A stretch of DNA of 29,568 bases, taken from the NCBI GenBank assembly GCA_036377075.1, contig DASUZB010000137.1, forward strand, positions 1-29,568. Reading direction: 5' to 3'. The translations under genes and the position numbers were made by a program. The DNA is from DASUZB01 sp036377075 (GTDB lineage: Bacteria > Actinomycetota > CALGFH01). Shown piece by piece: positions 14,021-22,643 of this stretch; position 1 is the first letter of the stretch, and each line of letters begins with the position of its first letter. Under the pieces are notes generated by a model, which was not told the DNA's origin, did not search any database, and saw nothing but the letters and a program-made list of their open reading frames with translations.

Positions 14021-16076
14021 GCCTGGCGCCTCCAGCCCGGAGGTGACCAGCGCCCGCTTCGGCCTCGACCACTACCTCAGCCTGCCCAGGGTGTCGGGGC
14101 TGGTGCTCGCGCCCGACGGCAGCCGCCTGGTGGCGTCGGTGGCGACCACGGACCCCGACGGCAAGCGCTTCGTCACCGCGCTCTGGGAGCTCGACCCGGA
14201 GGGCCGCCGCGCGCCCAGGCGGCTGACCAGGTCGGCGCCGGGAGAGACGGGGGCGGCCTTCCTGCCGGACGGCTCGCTGCTGTTCTCCTCGGCGCGCAAG
14301 GACCCGGCCGCCACGGCCGACCGCCGCGACGGCGACGAGGAGCGAGCCGCGCTCTGGCTACTGCCGGCCGGTGGCGGCGAGGCCAGGCAGGTCGCCGCCA
14401 CCCCCGCGGGCATCCACGCCGTGCGGGTCGCCCGCGACAGCGGCACGGTGGTCTACGCCAGCGGCGTCCACCCGGGTGCGGAGACCCTGGAGGAGGACGA
14501 GCGCCGCGCCGGCGCGGCGGCCGACGCCGGCGTGGTCGCGCAGCTGATCGAGCACTACCCCATCCGCCACTGGGACCACTGGCTGGGACCGCGGGAGCCG
14601 CGGCTGCTCAGCGCGGCGCCCCCGGGCGACGGCGAGGCCGGCCTGGAGCCGGCCACCGACCTCACCCCGGCGCCAGGCCGCGCCCTGGACGAGGCCTCCT
14701 TCGCCGTCACCCCCGACGGCTCGACGGTCGTCACCACCTGGGAGGCGGGCGGCCCGAGGCGGCCGCACACCCTGCTGGTCGCGCTCGACGGGCCGGACGA
14801 CCGGCGCGTCCTGGTCGACCACCCGGACGTGATGCTGCGCGAGGTGAGCTGCTCGCCCGACGGGCGCCTGGCGGTCTGCCAGCGGGCCACGTACGGCGGC
14901 GGCGAGACCGCCCCGGAGGTCACCCTCTGGCTGGTCGACCTGGCCAGCGGCGAGGGCCGCGACCTGCTGCCCGGGTTCGAGGGCTGGCCGGGCGGCGCGG
15001 CCTGGGCGCCCGACGGCGGCGCGCTGTACTTCGTGGCCGACGCCGACGGCCGCACCCCGGCGTACCGCGTCGAGCTCGGCGGCGAGCGCGACGGCCAGGT
15101 CACCCGGCTGAGCGGCGAGGGCGCCTACTCCGACCTGTGCCCGGCGCCCGACGGGCGCCGCCTCTACGCGCTGCGCTCCAGCCTCGCCGCGCCGCCCGAG
15201 GCGGTGGTGCTCGAGGCGGCCACGCCGGGCCAGGAGCCGCGGCCGCTGCCGACGCCGGGCCTGCCGCTGGCCGTGCCCGGCGAGGTCACCGAGCTGGAGG
15301 CGACCGCCGACGACGGCACCAGGGTGCGCTCCTGGCTGGTCCTGCCGCCGGGCGCCGGTCCGGGCAGCCCCGCGCCCCTGCTGGTGTTCATCCACGGCGG
15401 CCCGCTGTCGTCCTGGAGCGACTGGAGCTGGCGCTGGAACCCGCAGCTGCTGGCCGCCCGCGGCTACGCCGTGCTGCTGCCCGACCCGGCGCTGTCCACC
15501 GGCTACGGCCAGGCGTTCATCCAACGGGGCAGGGGACGCTGGGGCGAGCGGCCCTTCACCGACCTGATGGCCGCGGTCGACGCGGCGGTCGCGCGGCCAG
15601 AGGTCGACGGGTCGCGCAGCGCCGCCCTCGGCGGCTCCTTTGGCGGCTACATGGCCAACTGGGTGGCCGGCCACACCGGGCGCTTCCGCTGCATCGTCAC
15701 CCACGCAGGCATCTGGTCGCTCGGCCAGTTCCGCGGCACCACCGACTACGCCGCCTGGTGGGAGCGCGAGTTCGGCGACCCGGAGCGCGAGCGGGCGCGC
15801 TACGAGGCGAACTCGCCCGACCGGCACGCCGGCGCCATCCGCACGCCCATGCTGGTGATCCACGGGGAGCGGGACCACCGCGTGCCGATCAGCGAGGCGC
15901 TGCGCCTGTGGACCGACCTGAGCCTGCGCGGGGTGGAGGCGAAGTTCCTCTACTTCCCGGACGAGAACCACTGGATCCTCAAGCCGCAGAACGTGCGGCT
16001 CTGGTACGAGACGGTGTTCGCCTTCCTCGACCACCACGTCCTCGGCAAGGAGTGGGCCCGGCCGCCGTTGCTGTGA
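14004..16076 (+). CDS. S9 family prolyl oligopeptidase-like peptidase (acylaminoacyl-peptidase type)
   Basis: Serine peptidase of about 690 residues without a signal peptide, so probably cytoplasmic. An N-terminal beta-propeller made of repeated Asp-Gly blades (LVLAPDGSRLVAS, FAVTPDGSTVV, VSCSPDGRLAV, AAWAPDGGALYFV) fills about residues 15-420. The alpha/beta-hydrolase domain follows: HGGPLSSWSDWSW, nucleophile Ser545 in LGGSFGGYMANW, Asp624 in HGERDHRVP and His656 in DENHWIL. The start is uncertain. GTG 14004 overlaps the SGNH gene by 17 bases; GTG 14043 is an alternative, and the longer open frame back to 13908 looks non-coding. It likely trims small peptides. Confidence 0.92.
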   Translation: MTSPAEPGASSPEVTSARFGLDHYLSLPRVSGLVLAPDGSRLVASVATTDPDGKRFVTALWELDPEGRRAPRRLTRSAPGETGAAFLPDGSLLFSSARKDPAATADRRDGDEERAALWLLPAGGGEARQVAATPAGIHAVRVARDSGTVVYASGVHPGAETLEEDERRAGAAADAGVVAQLIEHYPIRHWDHWLGPREPRLLSAAPPGDGEAGLEPATDLTPAPGRALDEASFAVTPDGSTVVTTWEAGGPRRPHTLLVALDGPDDRRVLVDHPDVMLREVSCSPDGRLAVCQRATYGGGETAPEVTLWLVDLASGEGRDLLPGFEGWPGGAAWAPDGGALYFVADADGRTPAYRVELGGERDGQVTRLSGEGAYSDLCPAPDGRRLYALRSSLAAPPEAVVLEAATPGQEPRPLPTPGLPLAVPGEVTELEATADDGTRVRSWLVLPPGAGPGSPAPLLVFIHGGPLSSWSDWSWRWNPQLLAARGYAVLLPDPALSTGYGQAFIQRGRGRWGERPFTDLMAAVDAAVARPEVDGSRSAALGGSFGGYMANWVAGHTGRFRCIVTHAGIWSLGQFRGTTDYAAWWEREFGDPERERARYEANSPDRHAGAIRTPMLVIHGERDHRVPISEALRLWTDLSLRGVEAKFLYFPDENHWILKPQNVRLWYETVFAFLDHHVLGKEWARPPLL

Positions 16077-16163
16077 CCCGCAACGCCTGCGTCACGATTC
16101 GGTCGGATCACGGCACCCGCCCGTAGACTGCGCCCGTCCAGGGATGGCCAGGAGGTGCGCAGG

Positions 16164-16715
16164 ATGCGACGGGTGCTGGTCGCGGCGGTGTTGCTGTCGC
16201 TGCTCGCCGGCTGCAGCCGCGGGGGCGGCCGGCAGGAGTCCTCCGGCCCGCTCAACGACGCCGACGTCGCCTTCGCGCAGGGCCTGCTGGTCGCCGACGA
16301 CCACGCCACCGAGGTGGTCGAGCTGATCGAGGACCACACCACCCGGCCGGAGCTGACCCAGCTCGCCAAGAGGGTCGACAGCAGCCGCGGCGCGGAGATC
16401 ACCAAGCTGGAGGGCTGGCTCGGCCGCTGGGGCAAGCCGGTCGAGCCGGGGGCAGGGCTCGACCCCGAGACCCAGCTTCCTCCCGGGCTGCTCAGCGACG
16501 AGCAGCTCAACCAGCTCGACCAGCTGAAGGGGACGAAGTTCGACCTCGCCTTCGTGGACGCGTTCACCAGCCACCACCGCGGCGTGGTCGAGCTGGCCCA
16601 GCGGGAGCTGCGCGACGGCTCGCTCGGCGAGGTCAAGGCGCTCGCCCGCCAGGTCGCGGACGGGCGCCAGGCCGAGATCGACGAGCTGGCCCGCTGGAAG
16701 CAGGCCTGGTCCTAA
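16164..16715 (+). CDS. DUF305 family lipoprotein
   Basis: Secreted lipoprotein of 183 residues. The signal ends in a lipobox LLAGC at about residues 14-18. The mature part is two copies of the helical DUF305 repeat. The first has FAQGLLVADDHATEVVEL and the second FVDAFTSHHRGVVELAQREL with the usual His-His pair. In the first repeat the pair is Asp-His, and the Met residues seen in many DUF305 proteins are missing. Metal binding, sometimes proposed for this family, is therefore less certain. ATG 16164 is eight bases after AGGAGG; a GTG at 16155 overlaps that site and is unlikely. Single gene, followed by hairpins and a TnpB gene in the opposite direction. Confidence 0.85.
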   Translation: MRRVLVAAVLLSLLAGCSRGGGRQESSGPLNDADVAFAQGLLVADDHATEVVELIEDHTTRPELTQLAKRVDSSRGAEITKLEGWLGRWGKPVEPGAGLDPETQLPPGLLSDEQLNQLDQLKGTKFDLAFVDAFTSHHRGVVELAQRELRDGSLGEVKALARQVADGRQAEIDELARWKQAWS

Positions 16716-16724
16716 AGCCTGTCG

Positions 16725-16768
16725 GCCGACCTCGTGATGAGGCGGTCCGGCAGCACCCTGCTCGGGTG
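16725..16768 (-). ncRNA. hairpin-rich end of the TnpB element, possible omega-RNA scaffold and/or terminator
   Basis: Just past the tnpB stop are two hairpins: CACCC/GGGTG with a five-base loop (16754-16768), and GCCGACC paired with GGTCCGGC with one bulged base (16725-16731 with 16744-16751). In IS200/IS605-type elements the guide-bearing omega-RNA spans the tnpB 3' end and this flank. The second hairpin could equally be a shared terminator for the two convergent genes. The element boundary and guide cannot be fixed from one sequence. Confidence 0.35.
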
Positions 16769-16776
16769 TCCTCAGC

Positions 16777-18225
16777 TCACGCCATGAGGGCGTGCGCGTC
16801 GGTTCCCCCTTCGTCGGAGCTGGTTCCACCATCGCCGAGGCGATGGCCAGCGCCTTCCCCTCCGGGGGCGTTGGTCGCCCGGCCGCCCGCTTGGCGGTCC
16901 GGGGCCTGGGCGTGCTGGCGCTCGGCCCAGGCGGCGAGGTTCGCCGCGGCGTTGCGGTCCCGGTCGACGGTCAGGCCGCAGCCGTCGCAGCGGAAGGTCC
17001 GCTCGGCCAGCCCCACCTGCTGCTTGACCGTCCCACACCGCGAGCACGTCTTGGTGGATGGGAACCAGCGGTCGCAGAACACCAGTTCGGCCCCGAACCA
17101 CGCCGCCTTGTAGCCGAGTTGGCGGGCGAGTTCCGCCCAGGCGGCGTCACCGATGGCGCCGGCCAGGTGCCGGTTGGCCATGAGGTTGGCGACGGCGAGG
17201 TCTTCCAGGCAAAGCCGGTCGTGGGTCTGGACGAGCTGCCTGGAGACCTCGTGGAGGAAGCTTCGGCGCACATCGGCGATGCGGGCGTGCTGCCGGGACA
17301 GCCGCGCTGCCGCCTTGGCCCGGTTGCGCGAGCGGGGCCGGGCGCGGCAGGCCGCACGCGACCGTCGCCGCAGGCCCACCATGCCGCGCCGCAGCGGCTT
17401 AGGCGCCTCGAAGCGGCCCACCTCGGTCGCGTCCGAGGTGGCCGCCACGGCGAACGCGGCAAGGCCGCGGTCCAGCCCGACGAACCCGCCACGGCCGTCG
17501 GCGGGGTGGCGGCGCGCAGCGTGGAAGTCTGGGGCCTGGACGTTGAGGCTGGCATACCAACGGGAGCCGTGCCGGCTGACGGTGGCGTACAAGACCTTGG
17601 CGCGCGGCGCCACCACCGGCTGCCCGGTATCGGGGCCGAGGTGTTCGACCGGGCGGAGCAGCCGCCGCAGCCGGCGGGTGTCGTCGTGGACGCGGACGGT
17701 GCCGATGGCCGGCAGCGTGACGGAGCGGGGATGGCCCTCACCGACCCGGATCGAGAAGGCGCCGCCCTTGCCCTGCTTGTTGCGGAGCCGGAAGCTGTCG
17801 CGGCAGCGCCCCTTACGCTTGCGCCTCGGGAAGCCGACCTCGCGGCCCTTGCGCGCGCCGGCCTTGGCCTGGCTGTAGGCGGATAGTGCCCGGCCAAGGT
17901 CGACCGCGGCCTCCTCGAACACCTGCGCGGAGACCTCGTGCCGCCACGTCAGGCCCGTGACCTGCCTGGTGACGGTGCCGTCCGGAGCGACGACGAAGAC
18001 GCGCCCGGCGGCCTCGCTGCGCTTCCAGGCGTTGATCGCGTTGACCAGGTCGAACCCCGACCACGGGACCCTGACCTGGCGGTCCGTTCGCCTAGCGGCG
18101 AGGGCGTCGGTGACCAGCCGAAGGCACTGGTTGTAGGCGAACCTCGACGCCCCAGCGTGCCGGGCGAGCATCGCCGCCTGCGCGGGGGTAGGGGAAAGGG
18201 CGAACCGGAACGTCGAGTACCGCAT
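16777..18225 (-). mobile_element. tnpB: TnpB (IS200/IS605 or IS607 OrfB-type) RNA-guided nuclease gene, apparently intact and without TnpA
   Basis: Protein of 482 residues. The N-terminal OrfB domain begins RFALSPTPAQAAMLARHAG, and a basic stretch (FPRRKRKGRCRDSFRLR) lies near 132-148. The RuvC-like core has all three acidic residues: Asp252 in VGLDRGLAAFAV, Glu341 in CLEDLAVANL and Asp421 in TVDRDRNAAANL. The zinc finger is CSRCG (394, 397) and CDGCG (413, 416). The Gly/Asp-rich tail after 435 is coded by DNA that in related elements also forms the omega-RNA. ATG 18225 is chosen to give the family N-terminus. No TnpA transposase or serine recombinase gene is next to it, so it is an orphan or is mobilised in trans. 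Codon use is as GC-rich as its neighbours, so it is not a very recent foreign arrival. Confidence 0.92.
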
Positions 18226-18441
18226 AACACTCGGATCGTACGTCGCATGGGACTTCCTGGGAACACGCGTTCGAATTCTGTGGAGCCTCCACCGAGCCGG
18301 CCGGCGTGGCCGGCATCGCCGCACTTCTCACCGACCCACCCCTCGGCCGGAACCCCAAGTCGCTGTGCCGCTGTGCGGGCCAACCTCACCCCCGCGCAGG
18401 CGCGCCGGTGGCTCCTCGCCCCAAGCTGAACCCGGAGGCGC
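18226..18441. other. 216-base gap upstream of tnpB, possible left end of the element
   Basis: No convincing gene on either strand. The first 60 bases after the tnpB start are less GC-rich than the surroundings (a GAATTC and CGATCG-like patch), as expected of a promoter or insertion end. I cannot identify a subterminal hairpin or target motif with confidence. Confidence 0.3.
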
Positions 18442-19320
18442 TCAGGGCAGCTCGGTGCCGTGCTTCTCGGCGCGCTCGGCCAGCTGCGGCCAGTCCTTCT
18501 CGCTGACCGGCTCGACCAGGAGCTGGACCTCGTCGAGGAAGGCGCAGCGGTCGCCGGCGATCTCCGGCACGGCGGCGAACGGGACCACCAGCATCTCACC
18601 GCCGTCCTTCTCCCGCGCCGTCAGGAAGACGTAGTCGGCCGGGGTGAACAGGTGGCCGATGCTGCTCGGGGTCCACACCGCCACCCGCACCGCACCGGAC
18701 CCGCCGCCCGCGTCGACCTCGATCTCGCTCGCCTCGTAGTAGCGCTCCGGGTCGACGTACTGGGTGCGCCGGATGGCGCCGAGCAGCCGCTCGACGAACA
18801 GCTCCTCCTCGTCCTCCTCCTCGGGGGCGCCGGCGCTCAGCTCGGCGAGGAGGCGTTGGCCGAGGTAGAAGTCGCGGATGGGGCCGGGGATGGTGACCCG
18901 GCGGCCCTGGCGGGCGAAACTCGCCACCGCGAGGGCGGCGGAGCACACCTGGCGGGCGGCCCACTCGGCGCCGTAGCGCTTCTCCAGCTCGTCGACGGCC
19001 AGCTCGCCGGCGTCCTCGGGCCGCACGCCGGCGCCGGCCAGCTCGGCGGTGGCGCGCAGGAAGCGCATGCCGAGCTCGTACTCTTCGGGCGAGGAGCAGG
19101 AGAGGAGCCGGACGTTCACCGCGTCGCCCTGCAGGCAGACCTCGACGCTGCGGGTGGAGACGCCGGGCCGGTACAGGTGCACGCACATGCTCGGCCAGGC
19201 TCGTGCGGTCGCGCCCACCTCCTCCCCTTCCTCGAAGCGGAGGTCCTTGTCACCGATGCGGTCCACGATGCTGGCGAGCGGCGGGGGGTTGGCCGTCGCC
19301 ACCGAGAACGAGAAGCTCAC
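18442..19320 (-). CDS. conserved-looking cytoplasmic protein of unknown function
   Basis: Not recognised with confidence. The product is 292 residues, acidic, with no signal peptide or membrane helix. It starts at a GTG preceded by AGGGG. It has a beta-rich first part (SVEVCLQGDAVNVRLLSC), a helical middle (YELGMRFLRATAELAG, VDELEKRYGAEWAARQVCSA), an acidic linker EEEDEEELF near 170, and a beta-rich end (VRVAVWTPSSIGHLFTPADYVFL, VPFAAVPEIAGDRCAF). The general pattern faintly recalls DUF4299-like proteins, but I would not assign it. It stands 44 bases downstream of the copper-linked set in the same direction and might be its last gene. Confidence 0.75.
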   Translation of the reverse strand: MSFSFSVATANPPPLASIVDRIGDKDLRFEEGEEVGATARAWPSMCVHLYRPGVSTRSVEVCLQGDAVNVRLLSCSSPEEYELGMRFLRATAELAGAGVRPEDAGELAVDELEKRYGAEWAARQVCSAALAVASFARQGRRVTIPGPIRDFYLGQRLLAELSAGAPEEEDEEELFVERLLGAIRRTQYVDPERYYEASEIEVDAGGGSGAVRVAVWTPSSIGHLFTPADYVFLTAREKDGGEMLVVPFAAVPEIAGDRCAFLDEVQLLVEPVSEKDWPQLAERAEKHGTELP

Positions 19321-19364
19321 GCTCTACCCCTAGGTGGGATGGGGGTACCTGAGGCGACGCGAGC

Positions 19365-20486
19365 CTACCGCGGACGCGCGGGTGGCCGCCGCCTGGCCGC
19401 ACGGCGCTCGCTCGGGAGGCCGCGCAGCGCGACCACCACCAGGGCCGTGCCGAGGCCGACCACCGTCGCCACCGAGACCCTGGTCACCAGCGGCCCGAGG
19501 GCGGAGGGGAGCTGGGAGTCGGCCAGCACCGGAAGGTCGAGCGCGCCGCCGGCGAGCAGCAGGAACACCGAGGCGAGCAGCAGGTAGGTGCGGGCGGCCA
19601 GGTCCTTCCGCGCCAGCAGGCGGGCGATCGCCAGCCCCCCGACCACCCAGGCGGCGATCGAGACGCTCATCCCGTAGGTCTTGGTGACCGCCGAGGCGGT
19701 CGAGGCGAGCCACGAGCCGACGGTGTGGAGCACGTCGGCGACCACGGCCAGGCCGGTCGCGACCATCAACGCCAGCCGCCACCGTGGGGTGCGGACCGCC
19801 AGCAGCAGCGCGGCGCCGAGCGCCAGCGCGAGCACCGCCCAGGGCAGCGGCGACGGTCCGGGAACCCAGGTCACCGTGCCGCTGACCAGGATCGTCTGGT
19901 CGCCCTGGCGCAGCGGGATCTGCCACTTCGGCACGACCAGGTGGCGCTCGCCGCGGGCGCGGCGCACCTCCGGCGGGTCGGTCGGGTTGGTCCAGTGGCT
20001 GCGCTGGTCGGGCCAGACCGCCAGCGGCCGCGAGCCGATCTTGCGCCACAGCGGCGGCGCGTTCGGGTCGTACTCGGAGGGCGCCGCCTTCCCCGAGGGC
20101 GCGAGCGAGCGGTTGGCCCAGCTCGTCGGCGAGCGCCGGTTCTCGAACACCCCGTCCGGCCCGACCCGCAGGTAGGGCTCCTGGCTGTAGCCGAGCACCA
20201 GCACCTCGCGGCCGCTGTCGTTCTCCAGCTCGATCTTGGCGCCCGCCTCGCGCATGCGTGCCGTGAGGCCCTGGACCGGCGGGCTGATGCCGGTGACCTC
20301 GCTGCGGTAGCTGGTCGGCCGCAGGCCGACCCCGACCCCGTGGGCCGCCGCCGGCGCGGGCGCCAGCAGCGGCAGCCCGGCCGCGGCCAGCAGCACCAGC
20401 CCCATCCGGGCGGCGATCCGGGCGCCGTTCACCGCCGTGCCGCGCCGCGCCCGCCGGTCGCCGGCCTTCTCCTCGCCCCCACCCAC
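19365..20486 (-). CDS. membrane protein with extracytoplasmic N-terminal domain and five C-terminal helices, copper-linked operon
   Basis: Product of 373 residues from GTG 20486, chosen because GAGGAGG lies five bases upstream and just after the preceding stop. Signal sequence around residues 28-47 ends in APAAAH, so the mature chain could begin at or next to His. The outer domain (about 50-215) carries LENDSGREVLVLGYSQEPYL and RVGPDGVFENRRSPTSW. It is followed by about five membrane helices (LPWAVLALALGAALLLAV; LALMVATGLAVVADVLH; SIAAWVVGGLAIARLL; TYLLLASVFLLLAGGAL; VSVATVVGLGTALVVVAL) and an Arg-rich end. Similar proteins occur in actinobacteria near copper genes, but I know no assigned function. 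Fifth follower of copCD on this strand. Confidence 0.8.
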   Translation of the reverse strand: MGGGEEKAGDRRARRGTAVNGARIAARMGLVLLAAAGLPLLAPAPAAAHGVGVGLRPTSYRSEVTGISPPVQGLTARMREAGAKIELENDSGREVLVLGYSQEPYLRVGPDGVFENRRSPTSWANRSLAPSGKAAPSEYDPNAPPLWRKIGSRPLAVWPDQRSHWTNPTDPPEVRRARGERHLVVPKWQIPLRQGDQTILVSGTVTWVPGPSPLPWAVLALALGAALLLAVRTPRWRLALMVATGLAVVADVLHTVGSWLASTASAVTKTYGMSVSIAAWVVGGLAIARLLARKDLAARTYLLLASVFLLLAGGALDLPVLADSQLPSALGPLVTRVSVATVVGLGTALVVVALRGLPSERRAARRRPPARPR

Positions 20487-20505
20487 GGTGTCCTCCTCGT
20501 CGCCC

Positions 20506-21399
20506 TCAGCGTCCTGCTCGGCCGTCGCCACCGTCCCGCGCGCCGTCGCCGCCGTCTGGGCCGTCGCCGTCCCCGCCGGACTCGACCTCGCCGGCGTGCT
20601 CGTCCCGCTCGCCGCCGGCGGCCTCGGCCTCGAGGCGCTGGTAGGCGCCACGGCGCCGGAAGAAGAAGACCGCCGCGAACAGCAGCAGGAGCGCGCCGGC
20701 GACCAGCGGACCCTGGCGGTAGAGGCGGTCGATCAGGGAGTTGCGGTTCGCGGCGCCGGCCGGGACCGCGGCCATCAGGTAGCCGGGCTCGCCGAGCTGC
20801 GCGTTGACCTGGTGCGTGCCCGGCACGTCCACGCTGGGCAGCTGGGTCCATGCGCGGCCGTCGCGCGAGTGCAGCACCACGTGGCCGGCCGGGTCGGCGA
20901 CCGGGGCGGACAGCAGCGGGTAGACCAGCCCGACGCTGAGCTCGCCGTCGACCGTCCCGATCGACTGCTTGCTCGGCAGGTAGCTCGCCTTGACCTGGTA
21001 GGCGTTGCCGGCGACCAGCATGCCCGCGGGCGGCCCGGCGAGCGTGGCCGGGTCGACCGGGGTGACGTCGACGGCGACGTTGGTCTGGCCGGCGCTCGCC
21101 TTGAACGCCGCCTGGCCGAGGATCAGGGTCACCTGCGTGTCCTGGGTGGAGAACGCGCCCACCTGGGAGCCGCTGCCGGTCAGCTTCGCCTCGAAGTGGC
21201 CGTTGCTCGGCGGCTTGTTGCCCGAGGCCAGCTCCGGCGGCGGCTTGACCCAGCGGTAGGGGGCGCGCGGGGCGAGGCCGTCGAGCAGCGGCCGCCGCGC
21301 CCACGGGCCGAGCGACCCTGACGCCAGCGCGCCGGCCAGGTAGGCGGCCGCGGCGAGCAGCCCGGCCAGGGCCGCCACCCGCCGGGTGTCCGCCGTCAT
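20506..21399 (-). CDS. single-pass membrane protein with extracytoplasmic beta-rich domain and acidic Gly/Asp tail
   Basis: Function not recognised. Product of 297 residues: N-terminal hydrophobic segment (AALAGLLAAAAYLAGALA), then an outer domain of about 185 residues. That domain has strands such as FEAKLTGSGSQVGAFSTQD, VAVDVTPVDPATLAGPPAG and HVVLHSRDGRAWTQLPSVD. A C-terminal membrane helix follows (GPLVAGALLLLFAAVFFF, about 227-244), then RRR and a cytoplasmic tail dominated by Gly, Asp and Glu. The topology is type I-like. ATG 21399 overlaps the stop of the binding-lipoprotein gene by four bases (ATGA). It lies inside the tightly packed copCD-led set and probably acts with its neighbours at the cell surface. 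Confidence 0.8.
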   Translation of the reverse strand: MTADTRRVAALAGLLAAAAYLAGALASGSLGPWARRPLLDGLAPRAPYRWVKPPPELASGNKPPSNGHFEAKLTGSGSQVGAFSTQDTQVTLILGQAAFKASAGQTNVAVDVTPVDPATLAGPPAGMLVAGNAYQVKASYLPSKQSIGTVDGELSVGLVYPLLSAPVADPAGHVVLHSRDGRAWTQLPSVDVPGTHQVNAQLGEPGYLMAAVPAGAANRNSLIDRLYRQGPLVAGALLLLFAAVFFFRRRGAYQRLEAEAAGGERDEHAGEVESGGDGDGPDGGDGARDGGDGRAGR

Positions 21400-22643
21400 C
21401 GGCGGATCGGGATGTAGTTGAGCGGCGCGGTGGCGAACGCCGGTGGCCAGGTCACGTCGCGGTGGTTGACCCTGGTCCACTGCCAGATGACGCTCGACGC
21501 CTCCAGGTTGGCGCCCGGGTCGGGGTCGCCCGGCCCGCCGAACGCGAGGCCGCTGCCGTTGGGCAGCGCGCCACGGGCCAGGTGCACCGAGCGTGCCGCG
21601 GCGCCGACGTCGGCCGGCTTCATCGACGCGGCGTTCGGGAGCACGTAGTGGAACAGCGCCCAGGCCCCGGAGAAGCCGGCGAGCGCGGGCGCGCTCATGG
21701 AGTGGCCGTAGGCCGCCTGGTAGGCGGCGTCGGCGCGGGCGAGCAGGTCACGGGCCGGCCCGGCGAGCCCCTTGGGGTTGATCCCGTGCGTGTCGGGCTT
21801 GTCCGAGGCGAACAGCCCGACCGCGTCCTTGCCGAGCTCGGCGCCGAACTGCGGCATGCAGAAGCTGGACGAGGTGCCGATGCTGGCGAGCAGCGGCAGG
21901 TGCTGGCGCACGGTCTCGCGGCGCAGGGCCACCCCGTCCTCGAGGTAGGCGACCGCGAACAGCACGTCGGGCTTGACCGCGGCGATGCGGCGCACCAGCC
22001 CGGCGCGGTCGAAGGAGCGCGGGTCGTAGGTGAACGAGCCGGCCAGCTTCAGGTGGCGCCGGCGCAGCTCCGCGAGCGCGCCGGCGGCGACGGCCGCGCC
22101 GTACTCGTCGTCGACCGAGGTGACGGCGAAGCGCAGCGAGGCCGGGTCGCGGTGGAGCTTGGCGGCGAACCGGTCGGCGATGAACGAGATCGCCGTGTGG
22201 CCGAGGATGCCGCCGGTCGGCGCGACCCGGAAGACCAGCTCGCCGCCGCCGACGCCGGCCATCATGCCGACCGCGCCGGTCTCCCAGTAGAGCCGGCCGC
22301 GGCCGACCGCCGCCTGGGCGGCGGGGCTGGAGATGGTGCTGCCGTAGCTGCCGACGAACAGGTCGACGCCCTGGTCGGCCAGGCCCCGGACGGCGCCGGG
22401 GGCGGCCTCGGCGTCCGGCACGTCGACCTGGTGCAGCTCGATCCGCCGGCCGTCCACGCCGCCGTCCGCGTTGACCAGGTCGGCGGCCACCTTGACGCCG
22501 CGGAACTCGTCGATGCCGCCGACCGCCTGCGAGCCGGACAGCGGGTAGATCGCGCCGATCCTGACCGGCTCGTCACGCCCGGTGCAGGACGCCAGCGCCA
22601 GCGCGGCCACCAGGGCCGCCGCGAGCAAGCGGGCTCGTCTCAT
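21396..22643 (-). CDS. orphan periplasmic-binding lipoprotein (Peripla_BP_6, branched-chain amino acid type)
   Basis: Lipoprotein of 415 residues with lipobox ALALASC near residue 20. The type I binding fold is clear: VRIGAIYPLSGSQAVGGIDE, VNADGGVDGRRIELHQVD, GVDLFVGSYGSTIS, then AAVKPDVLFAVAYLEDGVALRR and LPLLASIGTSSS in the second lobe. Family members usually serve an ABC importer for branched amino acids or amides, but no permease or ATPase gene of that type is present. The gene is locked on both sides by ATGA overlaps, with the CPBP gene and the next membrane-protein gene. A sensing or scaffold role in this set is therefore as likely as transport. Confidence 0.87.
   Translation of the reverse strand: MRRARLLAAALVAALALASCTGRDEPVRIGAIYPLSGSQAVGGIDEFRGVKVAADLVNADGGVDGRRIELHQVDVPDAEAAPGAVRGLADQGVDLFVGSYGSTISSPAAQAAVGRGRLYWETGAVGMMAGVGGGELVFRVAPTGGILGHTAISFIADRFAAKLHRDPASLRFAVTSVDDEYGAAVAAGALAELRRRHLKLAGSFTYDPRSFDRAGLVRRIAAVKPDVLFAVAYLEDGVALRRETVRQHLPLLASIGTSSSFCMPQFGAELGKDAVGLFASDKPDTHGINPKGLAGPARDLLARADAAYQAAYGHSMSAPALAGFSGAWALFHYVLPNAASMKPADVGAAARSVHLARGALPNGSGLAFGGPGDPDPGANLEASSVIWQWTRVNHRDVTWPPAFATAPLNYIPIRR

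Noticed and set aside
17938..18429. Plus-strand open frame over the start of tnpB, ending LTPAQARRWLLAPS
   Set aside because: Mostly antisense to an intact tnpB. The last residues look protein-like but are too short to support a gene remnant.
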